Assembly (NCBI RefSeq): GCF_000513195.1
Contig: NZ_CBVI010000014.1
Coordinates: forward strand, 1-64,000
Reading direction: 5' to 3'
Source of the DNA: Bacteroides timonensis
Lineage (GTDB): Bacteria > Bacteroidota > Bacteroidia > Bacteroidales > Bacteroidaceae
DNA length: 64,000 bases
Below, piece by piece: positions 35,840-45,160 of this stretch. The position numbers were made by a program, and so were the translations under genes. The stretch's first letter is position 1, and each line of letters begins with the position of its first letter. The notes below the pieces were generated by a model. The model ran no database searches and had not been told where the DNA came from. It saw only the letters and a program-made list of their open reading frames with translations.

Positions 35840-35932
35840 GTTACAAATATACCAGCTTATGAAACATAAATTACAGCATATCTTCACTTAATTCCCTTTC
35901 TTTGCAACATCAAAACATCACTCGGGAAAGCA
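35840..35932 (+). promoter_or_regulatory. Regulated promoter of the susC operon
   Basis: GTTACAAATATA begins at 35840 and runs into CCAGCTTATGAAACATAAAT (35852-35871), the same 20 bp and the same offset of 12 as at the GH32 promoter. TTTCTTTG ends with G at 35904, exactly 64 bp downstream. CTCGGGAAAGCA (35921-35932) follows in the leader, in the opposite orientation to the other two promoters. The leader to the ATG is about 85 nucleotides. Confidence 0.8.
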
Positions 35933-35995
35933 TGTTTTGAGAGGTAATCCACAGCGATTACAAAATGAAAAGCATATTAATTAAAATCTAAAAAC

Positions 35996-38900
35996 ATGGA
36001 AGGCATAAAAAGATCACTTCTATTTGCACTCTTTCTTATAATGTGTACACTGGTTCAGGCCCAACGTCTGACGGTACAAGGAAAAGTGGTTTCCAAGACT
36101 GACGGAGAATCCATTATCGGTGCAACTGTCATAGAAACCAACCAGACAAGTAACGGCACCATAACCGACATCGACGGCAACTTTACATTGTCTGTACCAC
36201 AAGGTGCAGAACTCTCCATTTCGTATATCGGATTCAAGACTGTGAATGTGAAAGCTCAAGCTACACTGAATATCGTTCTGGAAGAAGAATCGGAATTGCT
36301 ACAGGAAGTCGTAGTCACAGGTTATACTACTCAACGCAAGGCCGACCTGACCGGAGCCATTTCCGTAGTCAGCATAGACGAGATTGCCAAGCAAAACGAA
36401 AACAACCCGATCAAAGCATTACAGGGACGCGTCCCCGGTATGAACATCACAGCCGACGGTAATCCCAGTGGAAACGCCACTGTACGCATTCGCGGTGTCG
36501 GGACTTTGAACAATAATGATCCTCTTTATATTATTGACGGCGTGCCTACCAAATCGGGCATGCACGAACTGAACGGCAATGATATCGAATCTATCCAGGT
36601 ATTGAAGGATGCGGCTTCTGCCTCTATCTATGGTTCGCGCGCTGCAAACGGTGTCATCATCATCACTACGAAGAAAGGTAAAGAAGGACAGATAAAGATT
36701 AACTTCGATGCTTCTATCGCCGCTTCCATGTATACCAATAAGATGGAAGTACTGAATGCGGAAGAATATGGCCGTGCCATGTGGCAGGCTTACGTAAACG
36801 AAGGTCAGGATCCTAACACCAATGCACTGGGCTATAAGTATAGCTGGGGATATGACGCAAACGGTTATCCTCAACTGAACAACATCAGCATGTCCAAGTA
36901 TCTGGATTCCGCCAATACGGTTCCGGCTGCCGACACCGACTGGTTCGATGAAACAACCCGTACAGGTATTATCCAGCAGTACAATGTATCAGTAAGCAAT
37001 GGTTCGGAAAAGGGGTCTTCTTTCTTCTCCCTGGGCTATTATAAGAATATAGGTATCATCAAGGACAGTGACTTCGAACGTTTCTCTGCCCGCATAAATT
37101 CTGATTATAATCTGATTGGCAAATTCCTGACCATAGGAGAGCACTTCACACTGAACCGCACTTCGGAGGTGCAGGCACCGGGTGGATTCTTGCAAAATGT
37201 ATTGCAATTCAATCCCTCATTGCCCGTTTACGACATCAATGGAGAATATGCAGGTCCGGTAGGCGGATATCCCGACCGTGAGAACCCGGTAGCGAGACTG
37301 GACCGTAACTCTGATAATCGCTATACTTACTGGCGTATGTTTGGTGATGCCTACATCAACCTCAACCCCTTCAAAGGATTCAATGTCCGCTCCACCTTCG
37401 GATTGGATTATGCACAGAAATCACAACGCATCTTCACCTACCCCATCACCGAAGGCAATGTGGCAAATGATAAGAATGCCGTAGAAGCCAAGCAGGAACA
37501 CTGGACGAAATGGATGTGGAATGCCATCGCTACCTACAATCTGGAAATCGGCAAACATCGTGGAGACGCCATGGTGGGTATGGAGCTGAACCGTGAAGAT
37601 GATATCAATTTTTCGGGTTATAAAGAAGATTATTCCATACTGACACCCGACTATATGTGGCCGAATGCCGGTTCCGGTACGGCTCAGGCTTACGGTTCGG
37701 GCGAAGGCTATTCATTGGTTTCTTTCTTCGGAAAGCTGAATTATACATACGATGATAAATACCTACTCTCGATGACAGTACGCCGTGACGGTTCTTCACG
37801 CTTCGGTAAAAATAACCGCTATGCCACATTCCCTTCCTTCTCACTGGGATGGCGCTTGAACCGTGAAAAGTTCATGCAAAACCTCAGTTGGATTGACGAT
37901 CTGAAAGTCCGCGGTTCATGGGGGCAGACCGGTAACCAGGAAATCTCGAACATTGCCCGCTATACAATTTATGTTCCCAACTACGGTGTAACGGAATCAG
38001 GCGGTCAGAGCTATGGCACTTCCTACGACATTGCCGGAACCAATGGTGGCAGCATCCTTCAATCCGGATTCAAACGTAATCAGATCGGTAATGATAACAT
38101 TAAATGGGAAACAACCATACAAACGAACCTGGGCCTCGATTTCTCACTGTTTAAACAATCTCTTTACGGTTCATTCGACTGGTTCTACAAAAAGACAACG
38201 GATATTCTGGTACAGATGGCAGGTATCGCCGCTATGGGCGAAGGAAGCAGTCAATGGATCAATGCGGGAGAAATGAAGAATGTGGGTGTAGAATTGAATC
38301 TCGGTTATCGCAATCAAACGAGATTCGGACTAAAATATGACCTGAACGCCAACATATCCACCTACCGGAATGAAATCACGAAACTGCCAACTACAGTAGC
38401 TGCCAACGGCACTTTCGGTGGTAACGGTGTACAAAGCGTAATTGGTCACGCCAATGGTTCGCAGGTGGGTTATGTAGCTGACGGCATCTTCAAATCACAG
38501 GAAGAGATTGATAACCATGCCACTCAGGAAGGTGCCGGAATAGGCCGTATCCGCTGGCGCGACTTGGACGGCAACGGTATCATCAACGAGAAAGACCAGC
38601 AATGGATTTACAATCCGACTCCGGACTTCAGCTATGGTCTGAACATCTACCTTGAATACAAGAATTTTGACCTCACCATGTTCTGGCAAGGTGTTCAGGG
38701 AGTAGATGTTATCAGCGACCTGAAGAAGGAGACCGACCTTTGGAGTGGACTCAATATCGGTTTCCTAAACAAAGGTAAGCGAGTACTCGATGCATGGTCA
38801 CCCACCAATCCGCACTCTACCATTCCTGCATTGTCACGCAGCGATACGAACAATGAGAAACGTGTTTCCACTTACTTTGTTGAGAATGGTTCGTTCCTGA

Positions 38901-39103
38901 AGTTACGCAATATACAGTTGGGCTACAACGTTCCGAAAAACTTTGCCCAGAAGATGAAGATGGAACGCCTGCGCTTCTACCTGAGCGTACAGAACGTATT
39001 CACCATCAAGAGTAAGGAGTTCACCGGAGTAGATCCTGAGAATGCCAACTATGGTTACCCCATCCCGATGAATATAACTTTCGGTATTAATGTAGGCTTT
39101 TAA
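35996..39103 (+). CDS. SusC-like TonB-dependent fructan importer
   Basis: 1035 residues. Signal peptide (to VQAQ, about 22), carboxypeptidase-regulatory-like domain (about 24-105; VQGKVVSKTDGESIIGATV ... GTITDIDGNFTLSV), TonB-box-like LLQEVVVTGY, plug (about 115-225; RIRGVGTLNNNDPLYIIDGVP, SIYGSRAANGVIIITTKKG) and a 22-strand barrel with C-terminal Phe (ITFGINVGF). It imports oligosaccharides across the outer membrane using TonB energy and pairs with the SusD protein 18 bp downstream. Position and order match BT1763. First gene of a four-gene operon. Confidence 0.95.
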   Translation: MEGIKRSLLFALFLIMCTLVQAQRLTVQGKVVSKTDGESIIGATVIETNQTSNGTITDIDGNFTLSVPQGAELSISYIGFKTVNVKAQATLNIVLEEESELLQEVVVTGYTTQRKADLTGAISVVSIDEIAKQNENNPIKALQGRVPGMNITADGNPSGNATVRIRGVGTLNNNDPLYIIDGVPTKSGMHELNGNDIESIQVLKDAASASIYGSRAANGVIIITTKKGKEGQIKINFDASIAASMYTNKMEVLNAEEYGRAMWQAYVNEGQDPNTNALGYKYSWGYDANGYPQLNNISMSKYLDSANTVPAADTDWFDETTRTGIIQQYNVSVSNGSEKGSSFFSLGYYKNIGIIKDSDFERFSARINSDYNLIGKFLTIGEHFTLNRTSEVQAPGGFLQNVLQFNPSLPVYDINGEYAGPVGGYPDRENPVARLDRNSDNRYTYWRMFGDAYINLNPFKGFNVRSTFGLDYAQKSQRIFTYPITEGNVANDKNAVEAKQEHWTKWMWNAIATYNLEIGKHRGDAMVGMELNREDDINFSGYKEDYSILTPDYMWPNAGSGTAQAYGSGEGYSLVSFFGKLNYTYDDKYLLSMTVRRDGSSRFGKNNRYATFPSFSLGWRLNREKFMQNLSWIDDLKVRGSWGQTGNQEISNIARYTIYVPNYGVTESGGQSYGTSYDIAGTNGGSILQSGFKRNQIGNDNIKWETTIQTNLGLDFSLFKQSLYGSFDWFYKKTTDILVQMAGIAAMGEGSSQWINAGEMKNVGVELNLGYRNQTRFGLKYDLNANISTYRNEITKLPTTVAANGTFGGNGVQSVIGHANGSQVGYVADGIFKSQEEIDNHATQEGAGIGRIRWRDLDGNGIINEKDQQWIYNPTPDFSYGLNIYLEYKNFDLTMFWQGVQGVDVISDLKKETDLWSGLNIGFLNKGKRVLDAWSPTNPHSTIPALSRSDTNNEKRVSTYFVENGSFLKLRNIQLGYNVPKNFAQKMKMERLRFYLSVQNVFTIKSKEFTGVDPENANYGYPIPMNITFGINVGF

Positions 39104-39121
39104 CAATAAAATCAGTTACTT

Positions 39122-40855
39122 ATGAAAAAATTAATATATACAGCAGTCTTAGGTCTTTCACTGATGTGCGGCAGTTGCACCGACTTTCTGGAAGATCAGC
39201 TCCCCCAGGGAACCATCAGCGACGAACAGCTGAAGAACCCGGCATACATCGACAATCTGGTAATCTCTGCTTATGCAGTATGGATTACTGCCGAAGATAT
39301 CAATTCTTCCTTCTCCATGTGGAACTATGACGTACGCTCGGATGACGCTTACAAAGGAGGAAACGGTACGGAAGACGGTGATGTATTCCACTCACTGGAC
39401 ATCTCACAAGGTATCATGACTACGGCATGGAACATCAGCGATATGTGGCAGCGCCTCTACAACTGTATCTCACGTGTCAATACAGCTTTGCAACTATTGG
39501 AACAAGTGGATGAAAATACTTATTCACTAAAGCAGCAACGCATTGCCGAAATGAGATTCCTCCGCGCACATGGTCACTTCTTGCTGAAACGCCTGTACAA
39601 GAAGATCCCGTTTGCCAACGATGCCAACTTGTCACCGGAAGAATATAACTATCTCTCCAACACCACTTACAACAATGACGAAGGCTGGCAACAGATTGCA
39701 GATGACTTCCAGTTTGCTTATGATAACCTTCCCGTGAAGCAGGCAGACAAAGGTCGCCCCGCCAAAGCCGCCGCAGCCGCCTATCTGGCAAAGACTTATC
39801 TGTACAAAGCTTATCATCAGGATAATGCAGACAACCATGAAGTGACAAGCCTCAGCACGGAAGACCTGGTGAAAGTAGTGCAATACACAGACAATGCCAT
39901 TATGTCGGCAGGCGGCTACGGGCTGGAATCAGATTTCCACAACAACTTCCGTCCGGAACCTCAATATGAAAATGGCGTGGAATCTTTGTGGGCCATGCAA
40001 TACTCCATGAACGACGGTACCAATAACGGTAACTGCAACTGGTCTTACGGTCTGATCGTTCCCAACATTCCGGGAGTTACCGATGGTGGTTGCGACTTCT
40101 ACAAACCGAGCCAAAATCTAGTAAACGCATTCAGAACAGATGCTAACGGACACCCGCTGCTGGATTCCTTTAACAACACCGATTATAATTCGCAATCCGA
40201 TTATGCTGACCCACGCCTCTTCCTGACAGTAGGTATGCCGGGATTCCCTTATGAATTCAATAAGAACTACATGATGGACCAGTCGACTACCTGGAGCCGC
40301 AGCAACGGACTTTACGGATATTACGTGACCTTGAAGCAGAATGTGGACCCGGATGGCGACTACCTGATAAAGGGTGCCTGGTGGGGGTCTCCGATGAACC
40401 GCATCGTACTGCGCTACTCGGATGTATTGTTGATGCGTGCCGAAGCACTGATCCAACTGAACGACGGACGTATCGCCGAAGCTATCAGCCTGATTAACGA
40501 AGTACGTAACCGTGCTAAACAAAGCACAGCCATGATTGCCGACTACGAAATGGAATATGGCGTACGTTTCAACATTCAGCCTTATACGGGAAGCTACTCA
40601 CAGGCAGATGCCTTGAAATTGTTGAAGTTTGAACGTCGTGTAGAGCTGGCTCTGGAATCAGAGCGCTTCTTTGACCTGGTAAGATGGGGCGAAGCTGCCG
40701 AAGTACTGAATAAGTTCTATGCCGAAGAAGCTGCCGACTGCACCATCTACACGAATGCCTCGTTCACTAAGAATAAAAATGAATATCTGCCTATCCCGTT
40801 TGCACAGATGAGTGCCAGCAACGGAAACTATACGCAGAATTGTGGTAACTGGTAA
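39122..40855 (+). CDS. SusD-like surface glycan-binding lipoprotein
   Basis: 577 residues. Lipoprotein signal with lipobox LMCGSC (Cys about 19). RagB/SusD family: TDFLEDQLPQG start, TPR helices (QRIAEMRFLRAHGHFLLKRLYKKIPF), and the C-terminal block RYSDVLLMRAEALIQL ... NEVRNRA ... LLKFERRVELALESERFFDLVRWG. It forms the lid on SusC at the cell surface and binds fructan oligosaccharides. Second gene of the susC operon, as BT1762. Confidence 0.95.
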   Translation: MKKLIYTAVLGLSLMCGSCTDFLEDQLPQGTISDEQLKNPAYIDNLVISAYAVWITAEDINSSFSMWNYDVRSDDAYKGGNGTEDGDVFHSLDISQGIMTTAWNISDMWQRLYNCISRVNTALQLLEQVDENTYSLKQQRIAEMRFLRAHGHFLLKRLYKKIPFANDANLSPEEYNYLSNTTYNNDEGWQQIADDFQFAYDNLPVKQADKGRPAKAAAAAYLAKTYLYKAYHQDNADNHEVTSLSTEDLVKVVQYTDNAIMSAGGYGLESDFHNNFRPEPQYENGVESLWAMQYSMNDGTNNGNCNWSYGLIVPNIPGVTDGGCDFYKPSQNLVNAFRTDANGHPLLDSFNNTDYNSQSDYADPRLFLTVGMPGFPYEFNKNYMMDQSTTWSRSNGLYGYYVTLKQNVDPDGDYLIKGAWWGSPMNRIVLRYSDVLLMRAEALIQLNDGRIAEAISLINEVRNRAKQSTAMIADYEMEYGVRFNIQPYTGSYSQADALKLLKFERRVELALESERFFDLVRWGEAAEVLNKFYAEEAADCTIYTNASFTKNKNEYLPIPFAQMSASNGNYTQNCGNW

Positions 40856-40877
40856 CCTTATAAAAAAGAAGAACATT

Positions 40878-42281
40878 ATGAAATCAATACTGAATAAACT
40901 AAATCTGCTTGTACTGGGAACCGTCCTGTTGTTAACATTCCCGGGATGCAGCGATGATAATACATCCGACCTGAAACTGGACGGAGACACATGGCTCACC
41001 GCCCTTGAACTGAATGATACCTATACGGGGGTGATAGACCGGACCAATAAGACCGTAACTGTGGCAGTGCCCGAAGTATACGACACTGACGCGATGAAAG
41101 TTACCGGTATCGAAGTATCCGAAGGTGCCGAGGCCTCTGTTAAGGCAGGCGATGTGCTGAACTTCTCATTCCCCCAAGTGATAAAAGTGACTAACGGAAA
41201 CGTATTCCTGGACTATACCGTCAACATCAAGCATGATGAAGCGCGGATACTCTCCTTCAAACTGAATGACGCTTATGCCGGAATTATCGACCAGACTAAA
41301 CGTACTATCACCGTACGTGTGCCGAGTTCAGTCAATATCAAAAACATGGTTCCGATCATTACAACTTCGGCAGGAGCCATTGTAATGCCGGCATCCGGAC
41401 AGGCTATTGACTTCAGCAATCCTGTAGAATTCACTGTTTCATACAACACCGCATCTGCCGTTTATACGGTAACGGTTATCCCGACCGATGCACCAAGTGC
41501 CGTATATGTGGGTCTGGCAGCTACACTGAACGAACTTAATCAGGAAGAAAAGGAAGCGGCAACCTGGATGCTGAACAATATTGCCAATTCGCAGTATATC
41601 TCATTCGAAGATGTGCAGGCAGGAAGAGTAGACCTGAGCGAATGTGAAATCATGTGGTGGCATCTGCATATAGACGGCGGCATCGACAACATGGATAAGT
41701 TTGAAAAGGCAGCGCCTGCGGCAATCAACGCATTGGTAAAGATGAAAGACCTTTATAACAATGGCATGAACCTGCTGCTTACCCGCTATGCCACTTATTA
41801 TGCCGCCAAACTGGGTGCTACCCTGGACGGCAACAACCCGAACAACTGTTGGGGGCAATCGGAAGAATCCGGTGAAATAGCAGGTGGTGCATGGAACTTC
41901 TTTATCCAGGGACACGAGTCGCACGCTCTCTACCAGAACCTGGTGATGAACAGCGGTGAAACAGACAAGGTCTATACCTTCGATACCGGTTACCGGACCA
42001 CCAACAGTACGGCACAGTGGCACATCGGTTCCGACTGGGGCGGCTACGCTACGAATGAAGTATGGCGTACCAATCATAGCGGTGTTGATCTGGGGTATGG
42101 CGGCGATGGTGCTATCGTGGCATGGGAATATCTGCCTGAAGACTCTCGCGGAGGTATCGTATGTATCGGCTCAGGGTGTTACGACTGGTATGCTTACGGC
42201 ATAGATGCTTCAACAGACAAATATCATGGCAATGTAGCCAAACTGACAGAGAATGCAATTGACTATTTAACGGGTAAATAA
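40878..42281 (+). CDS. DUF4960 fructan-binding surface lipoprotein
   Basis: 467 residues. Lipobox FPGC (Cys about 24). Two Ig-like repeats follow (about 40-115 and 120-200), each opening with an LNDxYxGxID motif and sharing TVxVPxxxxxxxM, then a DUF4960 C-terminal domain (about 210-467; NELNQEEKEAATWML, CEIMWWHLHIDGG). Third position after susC/susD is where surface glycan-binding proteins sit; BT1761 of the B. thetaiotaomicron levan locus is the matching protein. The start at 40878 gives a complete lipoprotein signal; a longer in-frame extension into susD was rejected. No hydrolase motifs. Confidence 0.85.
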   Translation: MKSILNKLNLLVLGTVLLLTFPGCSDDNTSDLKLDGDTWLTALELNDTYTGVIDRTNKTVTVAVPEVYDTDAMKVTGIEVSEGAEASVKAGDVLNFSFPQVIKVTNGNVFLDYTVNIKHDEARILSFKLNDAYAGIIDQTKRTITVRVPSSVNIKNMVPIITTSAGAIVMPASGQAIDFSNPVEFTVSYNTASAVYTVTVIPTDAPSAVYVGLAATLNELNQEEKEAATWMLNNIANSQYISFEDVQAGRVDLSECEIMWWHLHIDGGIDNMDKFEKAAPAAINALVKMKDLYNNGMNLLLTRYATYYAAKLGATLDGNNPNNCWGQSEESGEIAGGAWNFFIQGHESHALYQNLVMNSGETDKVYTFDTGYRTTNSTAQWHIGSDWGGYATNEVWRTNHSGVDLGYGGDGAIVAWEYLPEDSRGGIVCIGSGCYDWYAYGIDASTDKYHGNVAKLTENAIDYLTGK

Positions 42282-42290
42282 AACTAATAT

Positions 42291-43892
42291 ATGAAAACAA
42301 TGATATATTCACTCACACTGGCTGCTCTGATGATCACTTCTTTCAGCAGCTGTAGCGATGACAATGATCCGGTTTTAACTCAGAAGGACTGGGACGGAAC
42401 CACCACTTATTTTGCTTCGGCAGATGCCATGAAGTTTGATACTTACTACAAGCCATCTGTTGGTTATGTAGGCGATCCGATGCCTTTCTATGATCCACAG
42501 GCAAAAGATTTCAAGGTTATGTATCTACAGGAATACCGTCCGAACCAAGCAGGCACTTACCACCCGATATGGGCGGTAAGTACTCAGGACGCCGCTTCAT
42601 ACACATCTATGGGTGAGCTGATCTCTTGCGGAGGATTGTCGGAGCAGGATGCCGCTATCGGAACGGGTAGTACTATTTATAATCCTTCGGATCAATTGTA
42701 CTATACCTTCTATACAGGTAACAAATATCAGCCTACTTCTTCCGAGAACGGTCAGGTAGTGATGTACGCCACCTCAGCTGACTTCAAGACCTGGACCAAG
42801 AACCGCACTTTTTATCTGAAGGGTGACACTGACGGGTACAGCAAGAATGATTTCCGCGACCCCTTCGTTTTTGAAGGTGAAGACGGAAAATACCATATGC
42901 TTGTTTCCACTACTAAAAGCAGCAAAGGTGTACTGGCCGAATATACTTCTACCGATATGAAGACCTGGGAACATGCAGGTGTATTCATGACCATGATGTG
43001 GGATCGCTTTTATGAATGTCCCGATGTCTTCAAGATGGGAGACTGGTGGTATCTGGTCTACTCGGAGATGCATGCAGCCGTACGCAAAGTTCAATATTTC
43101 AAGGGACGTACACTGGAAGAACTGAAAGCAACCACCGCCAACGATGCCGGCATCTGGCCCGACAACCACGAAGGTTTCCTTGACTCACGTGGCTTCTATG
43201 CAGGCAAAACGGCTTCGGACGGAACTAACCGCTACATCTGGGGATGGTGTCCCACCCGCTCGGGCAATGACAATACTGCCGTAGGAGCTTCTCCGAACGA
43301 ACCGGAATGGGCAGGAAGCCTGGTTGCACATAAAGTAGTTCAGCATGCGGATGGTACTTTGACTTTAGGCTTAGTAGAAGGTATCAGCCAGAAATATGCC
43401 ACCGCCTCTACTGTAAAAGTGATGGAAAAGAGTAGCGGAGTATCAGAAAGCAACGGTAACTATACTCTGACGGATAATGCTTATATCCTATTCAATCGCT
43501 TAAATGTAAACAACAAGATTTCGTTTACCGTAAAGACGGCAGGCGATGCAGATAGATTCGGTATCTCTCTGGTACGCGGCACGGACTCCAAAAAGTATTA
43601 TACCATTATAGTGAACCCGGAAGACAACAATAACAAGCGAAAGATAAACTTCGAAGAAGAAGGTGAAGAAGGTAAAGGATTCATCGACGGAATAGACGGT
43701 TATCTGTTCGACAGACCTGCAGATAATACTTATAATGTAACTATCTGTACGGACAACTCTGTCTGCGTGGTTTATATCAATGACAATGTAGCTTATACAA
43801 ACCGCATATATGGTATGCAGAAGAATCCATGGTCTATTAATAGTTATTCGGGAACGGTGGAAGTAAGTACTGTGAAAGTTAACTATTACTGA
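42291..43892 (+). CDS. Surface GH32, probable endo-levanase type
   Basis: 533 residues. Lipobox SSC (Cys about 19). GH32 propeller: the nucleophile motif is YVGDPMPFYD rather than WMNDPNG, then FRDPFVF and YECPDVF (acid/base Glu), and a C-terminal sandwich (about 370-533). A lipid anchor and fourth position in the susC operon match BT1760, the surface endo-levanase that sets levan specificity in B. thetaiotaomicron. Substrate linkage (beta-2,6 or beta-2,1) cannot be read from this sequence. Starts 9 bp after the DUF4960 gene. Confidence 0.88.
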   Translation: MKTMIYSLTLAALMITSFSSCSDDNDPVLTQKDWDGTTTYFASADAMKFDTYYKPSVGYVGDPMPFYDPQAKDFKVMYLQEYRPNQAGTYHPIWAVSTQDAASYTSMGELISCGGLSEQDAAIGTGSTIYNPSDQLYYTFYTGNKYQPTSSENGQVVMYATSADFKTWTKNRTFYLKGDTDGYSKNDFRDPFVFEGEDGKYHMLVSTTKSSKGVLAEYTSTDMKTWEHAGVFMTMMWDRFYECPDVFKMGDWWYLVYSEMHAAVRKVQYFKGRTLEELKATTANDAGIWPDNHEGFLDSRGFYAGKTASDGTNRYIWGWCPTRSGNDNTAVGASPNEPEWAGSLVAHKVVQHADGTLTLGLVEGISQKYATASTVKVMEKSSGVSESNGNYTLTDNAYILFNRLNVNNKISFTVKTAGDADRFGISLVRGTDSKKYYTIIVNPEDNNNKRKINFEEEGEEGKGFIDGIDGYLFDRPADNTYNVTICTDNSVCVVYINDNVAYTNRIYGMQKNPWSINSYSGTVEVSTVKVNYY

Positions 43893-43994
43893 GTTAATTC
43901 ACCACAGAGTAACACTGAGTTTCACATACCACGTAACCATCTGTGTGACAATGCGCTTGGTGTTCCAACACGATCAGTCGTTGTGAAACACGAG

Positions 43995-44060
43995 TTCAGT
44001 CCTAGTGGGAAGTACCTTCAGTCCTAGTGGGAAGTGCCTTCAGTCCTAGTGGGAAATACC
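43995..44060. repeat. Three tandem 22-bp repeats
   Basis: Units TTCAGTCCTAGTGGGAAGTACC-like start at 43995, 44017 and 44039 and differ by one or two bases (last 22 bases ending AAATACC). A partial CTCAG follows. Same period as the arrays at 10341 and 33781, again between convergent genes. Confidence 0.93.
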
Positions 44061-44151
44061 CTCAGTTTAATATAGTGAACGAATCATTGGATTGTTCATA
44101 TCAGACTGACTAAAGTTTGTAGGCCGATAAAGATTAAGAATAAAGAAACGC

Positions 44152-44198
44152 ATTGCCAGATAATGATTGCTATAAAGTGGCAATCATTATCTGGCAAT
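44152..44198. terminator. Strong 19-bp hairpin between convergent genes
   Basis: ATTGCCAGATAATGATTGC (44152-44170) and its exact complement (44180-44198) flank a 9-base loop. It ends 22 bp from the patatin stop and probably ends transcription from both sides. Confidence 0.8.
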
Positions 44199-44220
44199 AC
44201 ATTTACAATATTTTGATTAA

Positions 44221-45069
44221 TCACTGAAAGTCATACTTCGCCGCACATGCATAACCTTCCTCATACAAATCAGTCAATTTCCTGATATCCCGTTCTATAC
44301 GGTCGACCGTTACAGGTTTCTGCGGACGGATTACAGTAATCTCTCCTGCCGCTTCCATACGTTCCACCATCTCCAACTGCTCGTTGTACACACGACAACG
44401 GCGGCTTAAAGCCTCACGCATCTTTGGGTATTTACGATACAGGAAAGAAGGTATATGCATATCCTTCGCTTCTTTACGATATCCTTGGTTACGGGTAAGC
44501 ACTACCACATTATGAGTAAATCCCTCACTCCTGGCACGCATCAGAGGAATACTGTCGACAATACCTCCGTCAAGCATCGGCTCATTATCCACATAAGCAA
44601 TAGGGCAGACAAAAGGCAGGCTGCTTGAAGCACGCACAATGTCAATCACACGATGCTTGTCCCGTTTCTCCTCAAAATAGTTCGCCTCGCCCGTCACACA
44701 ATTTGTAGTCACCATTTCATAACGCTCCGGACAAGAGAAATATGCTTCATAATCATAAGGAAGAATATGCTCGGGGAATTCCTGGAACAGCAGATCGAAG
44801 TCCATTATATTACGTTTCTTCAACAAATATTTCAACCCGATATACTGATATTTCTCCAGTAAGTCAATGTTACTGTACTTGGCACGTCCGCGCTGGCCGG
44901 ACATATAAGAAAGTCCATTGCATGCTCCGGCACTGACTCCGATAGTATAGGGGAAGCGGATGCCACGGTCCATAAAGCTGTCCAGCACGCCACAAGTGAA
45001 GACACCACGCATGCCGCCGCCTTCAAGAACCAATCCTGTTTGGGGGTTGATATGTATCTTTTTCTCCAT
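44221..45069 (-). CDS. Patatin-like phospholipase (RssA/YjjU type)
   Basis: 282 residues, cytoplasmic. Oxyanion loop LEGGGMRGVFTCGVLDSF, nucleophile Ser in GVSAGACNG, catalytic Asp in MLDGGIVDS, all intact. It hydrolyses acyl esters of lipids; the natural substrate is unknown. The start at 45069 (MEKKIHINPQTGLVLEGGG) was chosen because a much longer open frame upstream crosses the divergent promoter and the peptidase coding region. Unlike the protein at 21493, its active site is complete. Confidence 0.88.
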   Translation of the reverse strand: MEKKIHINPQTGLVLEGGGMRGVFTCGVLDSFMDRGIRFPYTIGVSAGACNGLSYMSGQRGRAKYSNIDLLEKYQYIGLKYLLKKRNIMDFDLLFQEFPEHILPYDYEAYFSCPERYEMVTTNCVTGEANYFEEKRDKHRVIDIVRASSSLPFVCPIAYVDNEPMLDGGIVDSIPLMRARSEGFTHNVVVLTRNQGYRKEAKDMHIPSFLYRKYPKMREALSRRCRVYNEQLEMVERMEAAGEITVIRPQKPVTVDRIERDIRKLTDLYEEGYACAAKYDFQ

Positions 45070-45089
45070 AATTATCTGATAAAACACTC

Positions 45090-45127
45090 CAAAGATAGCT
45101 TTTGTTTCCGAAATCTCCCTATCTTTG
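45090..45127. promoter_or_regulatory. Back-to-back -7 boxes
   Basis: Minus strand TATCTTTG at 45097-45090 serves the patatin gene; plus strand TATCTTTG at 45120-45127 serves the C1 peptidase. The two boxes are 22 bp apart, so the polymerases may compete. TTTG at 45101 is the nearest -33 candidate on the plus strand, but the spacing of 15 is short. Confidence 0.6.
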
Positions 45128-45160
45128 TGGCAGTAACAACCATTTAATATCAATTTAATC

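Larger units (their letters stand above)
43893..44220. other. Intergenic region with repeat array and hairpin
   Basis: No gene. It holds the three-unit 22-bp array (43995-44060) and a strong hairpin (44152-44198) between convergent genes. The rest shows only short imperfect repeats. Confidence 0.8.

Noticed and set aside
35794..35871. 20-bp inverted repeat read as a terminator or transposon end
   Set aside because: The two copies each face their own divergent promoter at the same offset from the -7 box, which fits paired activator sites better; no target duplication or transposase is present.
43995..44060. CRISPR array
   Set aside because: Units are directly tandem with no spacers.
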